A stretch of 20,341 nt of DNA from a virus. Each line of letters starts with the position of its first letter. The first letter of the stretch is position 1. Location: the IMG/VR virus record IMGVR_UViG_3300048580_000395, positions 1-20,341 of that record; one strand, given 5' to 3'. Under the pieces are notes generated by a model that saw only the letters and a list, made by a program, of their open reading frames with translations, did not search any database and had not been told where the DNA came from. This document shows positions 14,636-20,341 of the stretch, in pieces. A program made the position numbers and the translations under genes.

Positions 14636-14636
14636 G

Positions 14637-15005
14637 TCACCGCCTCATGGCCACAACGCGGCCGGCCAGGATGGTTCGGGTGTCGCCGCCGGGGGTCGTC
14701 CAGCGAAACGACCAGCGATAGGGCTGCGGCCCGATCACCAGGGCGGTCTGGGCGTCGCTCAGGCTGAATCCGACCCGGGTGTGGGTGTCGCCGTTGACGG
14801 TGACCGGCGTGCTGGTCGTCGTGAACGTGCAGACCGTCGTGCCGGTGGATGCGTTGACGATCGAGGCCGCGAGCGTGTGCCCCGTCAAATTGCGGTTCAC
14901 GACGGCCGTGAACGCGAAGTCGTCGCCCTGCACGAACTCAAGCGGCAGCGAAGCCGGGCGGCGGCCATACGCTGCGCAGTCGTTGGTGCATGTCTCGGTC
15001 GGCAC
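14637..15005 (-). CDS. small beta-rich phage structural protein, BppU-N-like
   Basis: A 122-residue protein with a GTG start and GGAG 7 nt upstream. After a short Cys-bearing N-terminus (MPTETCTNDC) it shows alternating beta pattern: PLEFVQGDDFAFTAVV, NLTGHTLAASIVNASTG and a final PYRWSFRWTTPGGD...TILAGRVVAM. The 'QGDDF...LTGHTLAA' pattern is that of N-terminal domains of baseplate upper proteins (BppU/DUF2479-like), which attach receptor-binding proteins to the tail. It ends one base before the start of the glycine-rich fibre, so the two are surely expressed together; a role as fibre attachment or fibre-base protein is inferred. The Cys residues near the N-terminus recur in the next gene and in the large tail-tip protein. 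Confidence 0.6.
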   Translation of the reverse strand: MPTETCTNDCAAYGRRPASLPLEFVQGDDFAFTAVVNRNLTGHTLAASIVNASTGTTVCTFTTTSTPVTVNGDTHTRVGFSLSDAQTALVIGPQPYRWSFRWTTPGGDTRTILAGRVVAMRR

Positions 15006-15032
15006 GTCGACACTCCACGGTTACGAACCCGA

Positions 15033-15079
15033 TCGACGGGGCGCCGCGCCGGGCTTGGGCTCGCGCGGCGCCCCGTCGA
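15033..15079 (-). terminator. perfect 17-bp hairpin after the decoration gene (terminator-like, no U-tract)
   Basis: TCGACGGGGCGCCGCGC at 15033-15049 pairs perfectly with its complement at 15063-15079, leaving a 13-nt loop. It is the strongest inverted repeat I found and sits in the gap between the decoration protein and the next gene. On the minus-strand transcript it is followed by TCGGGTTCG rather than a run of U, so it is not a standard intrinsic terminator. It may act as a partial terminator, an mRNA stabiliser for capsid transcripts, or a processing site. Confidence 0.55.
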
Positions 15080-15100
15080 ATTTCATGCAGCGGCGGGCGC

Positions 15101-15430
15101 TCAGGCGCAGCCGATGCGGACGCGGACCTTGAGTTGGCCCGACACCTTGGCGACGGCGGCCCGGCCCATGAGCACGTCGGTGTTCGTCGACGTGGCCTTT
15201 GCGGATCCGGCGTTCCAGTAGACGAGGGCCCCGGCGGCGAACGTGGTGCCGCTGGCGGAGTCGACGTCAAACAGGCCCTGCACATGGAGCGTGCCGAGCT
15301 TGTTGGCGGCGATTGCCACCTTGGTGATGCCGACTTGCGTGCCCTGCACGACCACGGTGCCGGCGACGGTGTCCGCCGTCGGCGTGTAGTCGATGGTGTC
15401 CGGTCCCGAAACGTAGTCTGCGATCGACAT
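15101..15430 (-). CDS. capsid decoration protein, DUF2190-like
   Basis: A 109-residue beta-rich protein directly after the capsid gene, the usual place of the head-stabilising (cement) protein. The sequence ADTVAGTVVVQGTQVGITKVA, then LHVQGLFDVDSASGTTFAAGALVYW and a final KVRVRIGCA match the DUF2190 family, small trimeric proteins that bind the outside of the shell much as lambda gpD does. The ATG is preceded by AAGGGA at a suitable distance. The 59-bp gap before it is a run of GGT-type repeats on the plus strand. A strong hairpin lies about 20 bp past its stop, so expression of the capsid and decoration genes may be separated from what follows. Function is from family recognition plus position. 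Confidence 0.85.
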   Translation of the reverse strand: MSIADYVSGPDTIDYTPTADTVAGTVVVQGTQVGITKVAIAANKLGTLHVQGLFDVDSASGTTFAAGALVYWNAGSAKATSTNTDVLMGRAAVAKVSGQLKVRVRIGCA

Positions 15431-15489
15431 GGCGAAGTTTCCCTTCTGGTGGTGGTGGTGGTTGGTGGTTCAGGCGAGCCGGGGGGCGA

Positions 15490-17583
15490 TCACGCCGCCC
15501 CCTTGCTCTTGACGCCGGCCCGGTACTCGGCGAGGGCCACGCCGAAGTCCCAGAACACCCGCCACGACACACCGAGCACGTCGGGGGTGGTGTCCATGCC
15601 GAAGAACTCGACCGTCGGCGTCTGGAGGCCGTTCAGGTACGCGATTTCCAGCGCCGCGAGGTCGGCCGGGTTGCCGAGCAGATACCAGGCGGTCGAACTC
15701 GCCCCGGTCAGGGTCGAATTCGAGAGCCACGGCGAGACCAGCGGCTGGAACGAGCCCTGCCAGATGTTGGCCGACGGCGTCTTGGCCGAAGTCGGCCCGA
15801 CGACGTACTGGCTGTTCATCAACTCCTTGGCGGCCTGTTCCAGGGCCGTCGGGACGAGCAGGATGGTGGGGTCCACCATCACCGGCAGACCGTCCGGCCC
15901 GACTTGGTCGCGGAACATCTGCACCGCCGTCGCGAGGCTGGAGGACTGGAGGTTGGTGGCCGCACCCTCGAAGTAATTGCCCCGCGCGGAGGTGAAGAAC
16001 GACGAACCGTTGGCCGTCGCGTTGAGGGCGGCGAACAGGGTCTTTTCGCGGCTGTGGACTGCCTTTCGGCCGAGGGCCTTGGCGTTGTCCGCGAACGCGT
16101 TGAGGTCGTCGTTGATGAGGTCTTGCCGCGAAATGCTCAGGATCGCACCACGGGTTTCGACCTGCCGCGTCCGGCTCTCCTCGCTCATCCGCAGGTGCTT
16201 CAGTTCACCGTCCTTTGCGACCGGCTGCAGTTCGCCATTCAGGGCGAGGCTGTAGACGGTGTTGGGCTGGAAGTTCGCGTGCGACCTGGTGGCCGTGATC
16301 TGTTCGGCGACCGAGGGCGCCATGGCGAACGCGTCCTGGAGCGCCTTGTTGGCTACGTTGCCGACGACGCCGGACAGTTCGCTCGTGGAGAACGCGGCCC
16401 GAATCCACTCCATCGTGCCGGGGTCGGCCTCGATGGCGTGGCCCTTGGCCGCGGCGATCTGCTCCGCGTGCCACCGCAGGCCGCGCCGGCGGAACTTGCT
16501 GGCACGGTCCAGCGTTTCCTCGTTGTAGGACTTTTCGACGTCGAGACCGGCCGCCATGCACAGCGATGCCTCGATGATCTTGGTGTTCACGCTCCCGGAC
16601 TCCTTCGTGTGGATCGCCGGCAGACGGGGCCGCGACGCGCGGACCGCTTCCTGCACGGCAGAGGTCGTGCGGGCCGAGTCCCACCCTTCGGTGATGGCCT
16701 GGGCCGCGATGTTGCAGTGCCGATCGCCGCAGACGGCGCGGATGGCGGCGACGCGGGTGGATTCCGCGGCGAGTTCCGCCCGGTAGGCGGCGACCATGTC
16801 CGGCGCGGCCGCGGCGGCGACCGGGGCCGGGGCGGTTTCACCCTCGGCGGTGTCGTCGGCGTTTTTGGCCGCCACGATGCGGTCGTAGACGTCCTGGAGC
16901 ACGGCGGTCTGCTCCGGCGTGAGGTCCGCGTACACGTAACCGAGCGACTCGACCCACTTCTGGAAATCCACGTTTGCACCCTCCTGGTTGGCGGCGGCGG
17001 CCGCGATGGAAACACTGGTACGAGCGTCCGCCCCGTTGGGCAGAATCGCGATATGGCGAAGACGGGTTCGGCGGTACAGCAGGAACCCGCCGGGGCCGGC
17101 CGTGATGGCCCGGCCGTTGACGGTGACGGTGTCGCCGCCGCGGATCCGGATCGGCGGCTCGATTGGCTCGGCACCGATCGACGCCTGGAGCGGCACGCCG
17201 GCCCGGCTCAGGTCGATGGCGGTGGCCGCGATCGGATTCGTGCGGGCAATCTCGCCGGTGGCCAGCAGCCGCTGGCCGTCGACGACCTGGACGGTGGCAC
17301 TCCCGAGCGTGGCGATGAGCGTGTTTTCGTGGCCGGACAGGAGCACGACCCGGCCCTCGGCGTCGATGCCGGTGACGTCGACGACGACCGGGCCCAGGTT
17401 GCTGACGGTCATCACGCCGCCGCTGTAGGCGTCGATGCGGACCCGGGCCGGGGCGGTGGCGTCGCCGGCCTCCGGCGCTGCCGCCTCGATCTGGACAGCA
17501 GCGTGGGCGTCGAGCGTGAACGGCACGGCGGCCCCGGCAAGGATCATCCGGTCGCGGCGGCGGCGGCGGGCACGGTTTGCCAT
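15490..17583 (-). CDS. prohead protease / major capsid protein fusion
   Basis: A 697-residue polyprotein. The start is the ATG at 17583, which overlaps the portal stop; the frame stays open upstream only as a GC-rich shadow. Residues about 20-195 look like an HK97-type prohead protease: beta-rich, with a candidate catalytic His at 85 (LLSGHENTL) and Ser at 135 (LQASIGAEP), spaced about 50 residues as usual for the fold. Residues about 200-325 are Ala/Glu/Pro-rich and helical, suiting a scaffold or delta-like linker. From about 330 (SVNTKIIEASLCMAAG) to the end is a major capsid protein with motifs such as ANIWQGSFQPLVSPWL, STAWYLLGNP and a closing WRVFWDFGVALAEYRAGV. Such protease-capsid fusions are known in Mu-like and planctomycete phages. 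The protein presumably cleaves itself during head maturation, releasing the shell subunit. Confidence 0.88.
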   Translation of the reverse strand: MANRARRRRRDRMILAGAAVPFTLDAHAAVQIEAAAPEAGDATAPARVRIDAYSGGVMTVSNLGPVVVDVTGIDAEGRVVLLSGHENTLIATLGSATVQVVDGQRLLATGEIARTNPIAATAIDLSRAGVPLQASIGAEPIEPPIRIRGGDTVTVNGRAITAGPGGFLLYRRTRLRHIAILPNGADARTSVSIAAAAANQEGANVDFQKWVESLGYVYADLTPEQTAVLQDVYDRIVAAKNADDTAEGETAPAPVAAAAAPDMVAAYRAELAAESTRVAAIRAVCGDRHCNIAAQAITEGWDSARTTSAVQEAVRASRPRLPAIHTKESGSVNTKIIEASLCMAAGLDVEKSYNEETLDRASKFRRRGLRWHAEQIAAAKGHAIEADPGTMEWIRAAFSTSELSGVVGNVANKALQDAFAMAPSVAEQITATRSHANFQPNTVYSLALNGELQPVAKDGELKHLRMSEESRTRQVETRGAILSISRQDLINDDLNAFADNAKALGRKAVHSREKTLFAALNATANGSSFFTSARGNYFEGAATNLQSSSLATAVQMFRDQVGPDGLPVMVDPTILLVPTALEQAAKELMNSQYVVGPTSAKTPSANIWQGSFQPLVSPWLSNSTLTGASSTAWYLLGNPADLAALEIAYLNGLQTPTVEFFGMDTTPDVLGVSWRVFWDFGVALAEYRAGVKSKGAA

Positions 17584-19043
17584 TAGCGGCGTCCTCCGGG
17601 GGTGGCGGCGGATTGGTCGGCGATGTCGGCGAGCGTGCTGGCCGTGTTGGCGGCCGTGGTCACCTGCGTCGCGTCGGGCAGTTGCAGGCCCAGTTCGGCG
17701 AGTACGGCACGCTCCCGGGCGATTTGGCGGACGCCCTTCTCCCAGTCGCGGCCGCGGTTGGCCCACTCTTCCGCGAGCGTGGTCGTGAGGTTGGCGAGCC
17801 GGGTGGCCTGGGCGTTGGCTTCCTTGGCCGGGTCAACGTGCTCGCGGCCGTCCCAAAACCATTCGTGGCTGCACTCCGCCATCGGCGGGAATGCGTCCGG
17901 GAAGATGCCGGGCTCGCGGGCGGCCTCGTCGATCCATGCGGCCAGAATCCGGTCGAGCACTTCCTCTTCGACTTCGGAGTGGTCGACGTGCTGGCACCGG
18001 CCGAACATCTGGTTGTCAAGCCGGCCGCTGGCGTAGTTGTAGGCGGAGGAGTTGCCGCGCGCGATGTTGGACGGCACGTTTTCGCAGCGTGCCGCCTCGT
18101 CGATCAGTTCGGCCTTGAACTCGGAGTAGGTCGTCGTGGGCTGTTCGGCCTTCAACTGCTCCAGCCGGTAGCCGCCGGGAAGCGTGGTGAACATGTTCCG
18201 CTCGAACTCGACCGACTCGAACGCCTCACCCTCGACGTCGTCGTCGTTCGGGGCGCCGTCGGTGTAGAGCACGCCCGCCTGCATGGCGGCGGCTTCCGCG
18301 GCCCCGAGGACGGCGAGCGTGAACCGTCGCAGCTTGGAGAACAGCGGCAGCGCGGGGGCGAGGATCGGAACGCCGCGGCGTTGCCCGGGCCGCTCCAGGC
18401 GAAACCAGTGGATCACGTATTCCGCCGGGACGGTGTCGTACGCCATCGTGTGGAGGACGTCGCCCGGATGCGTCCGGAGGATGTGGTACTCCAGCGGGTT
18501 TCCGTGCTCGTCGAAGATGATGCCGTCGACGGCGTTTTCCCGCACGAGCCCCGGCGTGGTGACCTGTTCGGCCTCCACGAGCCGCAGGTCGAGCTTGACC
18601 GGGTGGTCGATCTTGGGATTGGTGAATAGCACGGCGAACGCCTCGCCGTCGCGGCTTAGGCATTGCCGCATGCAGCGGAGTTTCCGGGCCAGCTTGATTT
18701 TGCTGGCCCACGATGCCCACGACCGTTCGATCGGGTTGGCGTCATGGTCGTCGGGGGCGATGATCTGCAGGGTGGGCCCGGTGCCGATCAGGTCGTTGGC
18801 GACCGTGCGCACGAGGCCCGCGGCGTAGCAGTTGTTCGCGACCTCGTACCGGGCCCGGGTGCGGAGCGTTTCGCGCACCATCGGCGACAGGGCCGCGTTG
18901 GCGGACAGGTTGTCGACGTTGGCCCAGTGGCGGCGGTTGTCGTCGGTGGTGCGGGCGGCGTCGTAGCTGGCGCGGATCACGCGCACGGCCCGCTGTACGG
19001 CCCGCTTTGGCGACGCGAAGAGCCCGGAGAACCATCCCATCAT
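17583..19043 (-). CDS. phage portal protein, lambda family
   Basis: A 486-residue protein forming the dodecameric ring at one vertex of the capsid, through which DNA enters and to which the tail attaches. The N-terminal region RTTDDNRRHWANVDNLSAN, followed by RARYEVANNCYAAGLVRTVANDLIGTGP, is the classic opening of lambda-type (GpB-like) portals; the length is in the family's range. Further on, PLEYHILRTHPGD and YVIHWFRLERPGQRRGVPILAPAL are the conserved wing/stem-side motifs, and the segment around NIARGNSSAYNYASGRLDNQ is also characteristic. The ATG overlaps the preceding stop by ATGA and its own TAA overlaps the next ATG by one base (TAATG). The C-terminal part has Ala/Thr-rich low complexity, as is common. 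No oddity is seen. Confidence 0.95.
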   Translation of the reverse strand: MMGWFSGLFASPKRAVQRAVRVIRASYDAARTTDDNRRHWANVDNLSANAALSPMVRETLRTRARYEVANNCYAAGLVRTVANDLIGTGPTLQIIAPDDHDANPIERSWASWASKIKLARKLRCMRQCLSRDGEAFAVLFTNPKIDHPVKLDLRLVEAEQVTTPGLVRENAVDGIIFDEHGNPLEYHILRTHPGDVLHTMAYDTVPAEYVIHWFRLERPGQRRGVPILAPALPLFSKLRRFTLAVLGAAEAAAMQAGVLYTDGAPNDDDVEGEAFESVEFERNMFTTLPGGYRLEQLKAEQPTTTYSEFKAELIDEAARCENVPSNIARGNSSAYNYASGRLDNQMFGRCQHVDHSEVEEEVLDRILAAWIDEAAREPGIFPDAFPPMAECSHEWFWDGREHVDPAKEANAQATRLANLTTTLAEEWANRGRDWEKGVRQIARERAVLAELGLQLPDATQVTTAANTASTLADIADQSAATPGGRR

Positions 19044-19240
19044 TCGGCCCCCGGGGGGACGATGCGGGAAAACCGCAGCCCGCGGTGGGGTTGCTTGGCC
19101 GCGGCCTTGCTGGCGAGGTAGCGGTCGGCCGCGATCTGGTCCTGGATGGAATGCTGCTCGACGGAAATGGAGTCGCCGCTGGCCTGCACGGGGCCGGCGG
19201 CGTTCTCGCGGATGGCGTCGGCAATGGTCTCGTCAGGCAC
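19040..19240 (-). CDS. small head protein in the gpW position
   Basis: A 66-residue protein with a GTG start preceded by GGAG. It sits between terminase and portal, exactly where lambda places gpW, the head-completion protein that prepares the portal for tail joining, and its length is close to the 68 residues of gpW. Visible features are an Ile/Val-rich segment SISVEQHSIQDQ, then an Ala-rich helix AADRYLASKAAAKQ and a basic tail ending in RFSRIVPPGAE. I recognise this pattern as a common small protein beside lambda-type portals in planctomycete prophages, but true homology to gpW is not shown. The stop overlaps the portal ATG by ATGA. Function as head-tail joining protein is inferred from position and size. 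Confidence 0.7.
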   Translation of the reverse strand: MPDETIADAIRENAAGPVQASGDSISVEQHSIQDQIAADRYLASKAAAKQPHRGLRFSRIVPPGAE

Positions 19241-19346
19241 CGTGCGGCGCTCCAGAGGATGATTCCTCTGGAAGTAAGAAACGCCGTTTGCGCCAAAAGT
19301 GCCGGCGCGAATTCCGGATTTTCCCGGATGTTCCTACATATAGGAA
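19241..19346 (-). promoter_or_regulatory. non-coding spacer with inverted repeats
   Basis: About 106 bp without a gene, the longest gap in the window and visibly more AT-rich than its surroundings. It contains a 6-bp inverted repeat TTCCTA/TAGGAA around CATA (19331-19346), two near-direct repeats TTCCGGAT and TTCCCGGAT (19312-19319 and 19321-19329), and a 9-bp perfect hairpin beside the next start codon. An operator or promoter for the head genes would fit, but no clear -35/-10 pair is convincing by eye. Confidence 0.4.
19250..19272 (-). promoter_or_regulatory. hairpin covering the ribosome binding site of the gpW-position gene
   Basis: Arms TCCAGAGGA (19251-19259) and TCCTCTGGA (19264-19272) pair perfectly over 9 bp with a 4-nt loop. 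On the transcript the second arm ends in the GGAG (19250-19253) that lies 9 nt before the GTG start at 19240. Folding would bury the Shine-Dalgarno. The pairing is seen directly; a translational switch is inferred. Confidence 0.45.
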
Positions 19347-19538
19347 TCAGGCTCGCCGCCGGGCGGCTTCACGCCGCGTCGTGCATTCGTGCGTGGTCAT
19401 CGTGCGTCCGCAGTGGCGGCACGCGCGATACCGGCGGATCATGCCCTCGCGGACCCGCATGGTCTTCGTTGTCCGCAGGTCACGGCACCCGCACCGCGGG
19501 CATGCGATACCGACGTCATCCCGGCTGGCCGTCGTCAT
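19347..19538 (-). CDS. small zinc-ribbon protein
   Basis: A 63-residue basic protein with two Cys pairs: CPRC at residues 13-16 (plus C18) and CRHC at 40-43, separated by 23 residues rich in Arg. This C-x2-C...C-x2-C layout is that of a zinc ribbon, as in phage Com/Ogr-like regulators and the N-terminal part of NrdR. The C-terminal tail is Arg-rich and could bind nucleic acid. Its ATG overlaps the terminase stop by ATGA, so it is co-translated with it. The stop codon abuts a small palindrome at 19331-19346. The role is not known; a DNA- or RNA-binding helper of packaging or a regulator of the downstream head genes are both possible. That it is a real gene is supported by the coupling and by the intact Cys4 motif. 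Confidence 0.75.
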   Translation of the reverse strand: MTTASRDDVGIACPRCGCRDLRTTKTMRVREGMIRRYRACRHCGRTMTTHECTTRREAARRRA

Positions 19539-20341
19539 CCTGCGCCCCTCCGTTGGCGTTGCATGGCGGCGAACGAAACCCGTTTTTTCCTGGCCGGCCG
19601 GAAGCCGCTGGCCCCTTCAAGCGTGGCCCCCTGCATCGACGCCCCGACGGCGCACCCGACGAGGCAGTCGAGCCAATGGTTATCGGGTTTTCCGGGCCGG
19701 GCCTGCCATTCCTCGACGGTGCGGCCCTTGGCGGTGTTCGTGACGCGGTACTCGGCGACAAGGTGATCCGCGATCATGCGATGGGTTTCCGCGTGCTCGC
19801 CGAAAAGCGACAGACACCCGGGATCTCCGCGCGGCACCGCGAGCCGCGAGTGGACGAACGATTTCCAATAGTTCGTGTCGATCATCACATGGCGAATGAT
19901 CCTTTTTTTGGCGACGTTTGGCACACGCCAGTAGTGCCCGACGCGGTCGCCGGGTTTCTTGGCGTACATGGCGAACGGCAGACTCGATGCCTTCACGCCC
20001 TGGCCGTGGCTGGGCATGACCACGCCGGCCCGCGACGACTCGCGGCAGAACTGGTAGATCGTGTCGGAGCGGTAGTTCGCGTCCACCAGACACCGCTCGA
20101 TCCGCATGGTGGCGCCGTCTTCGCGCTTCCACTCGCGGCCAAGATATCGAGCGGTGAGCGATTCGAGGCCCTCCATGATGGCCCCTTCGATGCTCTTGGC
20201 CTTGCTGACGTCCGTAAGCGTCTTGGTGATGTCGCGGACGGTGAAATACGGCCGCCGCTGCTCGGGATACGCGCCGTAGTCGATCAAAAACCCCGTGAAG
20301 TTTTCCTCCCACGCGCAGATGGCCCAGTACAGGACGTGCTG
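19535..20341 (-). CDS. phage terminase large subunit, GpA-like (C-terminal part, 5' end outside window)
   Basis: Packaging motor that cuts and translocates phage DNA into proheads. Only the C-terminal 268 residues are visible; the reading frame is open to the right edge (position 20341), so the ATPase part lies outside the window. What is seen matches the nuclease half of GpA-type (lambda-like) terminases: a segment reading YWAICAWEENFTGFLIDYG with an Asp expected to hold the metal, then YFTVRDITKTL, and near the C-terminus HWLDCLVGCAVGASMQG, a typical closing motif of this family. A TTG at 20287 could look like a start but is internal to the domain. The stop overlaps the next gene's ATG (ATGA). 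It opens the head-assembly block, followed by a gpW-position gene and portal as in lambda. Assignment is by recognised motifs and gene order. Confidence 0.9.
   Translation of the reverse strand, partial: QHVLYWAICAWEENFTGFLIDYGAYPEQRRPYFTVRDITKTLTDVSKAKSIEGAIMEGLESLTARYLGREWKREDGATMRIERCLVDANYRSDTIYQFCRESSRAGVVMPSHGQGVKASSLPFAMYAKKPGDRVGHYWRVPNVAKKRIIRHVMIDTNYWKSFVHSRLAVPRGDPGCLSLFGEHAETHRMIADHLVAEYRVTNTAKGRTVEEWQARPGKPDNHWLDCLVGCAVGASMQGATLEGASGFRPARKKRVSFAAMQRQRRGAG

Noticed and set aside
15431-15489. GGT-type short tandem repeat in the gap before the decoration gene
   Set aside because: Only about 24 bases and no sign of function beyond spacing; the ribosome site lies apart from it.
15904-17586. 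Plus-strand open frame of 560 codons opposite the protease/capsid gene
   Set aside because: Arg/Gly/Val/Asp-rich antisense of a recognised capsid gene, produced by high GC at third codon positions; no motif, no ribosome site and wrong strand for the operon.
17577-18629. Plus-strand open frame of 350 codons opposite the portal gene
   Set aside because: Antisense shadow of the portal; no recognisable domain.

Overview
The window is one continuous block of bacteriophage virion-assembly genes, all read from the minus strand, so transcription runs from position 20341 towards 1. DNA is GC-rich throughout by eye, and almost every junction is an ATGA, GTGA or TGATG-type overlap, which points to one long translationally coupled operon. 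The gene order (GpA-type terminase, small gpW-position protein, lambda-type portal, protease/capsid, decoration, head-tail connectors, tail tube, two tail-assembly chaperone frames, tape measure, tail-tip proteins) is that of a long-tailed, non-contractile phage or prophage. No sheath gene is seen. Several small proteins resemble, from memory, families seen in prophages of Planctomycetes (Gemmata-like bacteria), so a planctomycete host is my best guess. No integrase, repressor or attachment site is in the window, so prophage versus free phage cannot be decided.

Layout in transcription order. Head module (20341-15101): C-terminal half of the terminase large subunit, a zinc-ribbon protein, a short non-coding stretch with inverted repeats, a gpW-position protein, the portal, a prohead protease fused to the major capsid protein, and a DUF2190-like decoration protein. 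A perfect 17-bp hairpin follows. Fibre cassette (15005-12652): a small beta-rich protein, a glycine-rich tail fibre and a likely fibre-associated protein. Connector genes (12655-11835): head-tail adaptor and a probable tail-terminator.

The middle (11822-8261) is the least ordinary part. It holds two small helical proteins, a one-pass membrane protein, a secreted small protein, a papain-like cysteine protease candidate, a secreted trypsin-like protease with a DnaJ-type Cys4 zinc motif, and two more small membrane proteins. No recognisable endolysin is present. I suggest this is a lysis or envelope-attack module based on proteases, embedded inside the morphogenesis operon. This is inference.

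Tail module (8264-1): HK97 gp10-like protein, tail tube with a near-perfect Shine-Dalgarno, chaperone G-like frame with a -1 overlapping T-like frame, tape measure, two tail proteins, a large Cys-rich repeat-bearing tail-tip protein, a small Cys-rich protein, and a gene running off the left edge. There is no gene-free stretch over 300 bases; the longest gaps are about 106 bp (19241-19346) and about 95 bp (15006-15100).
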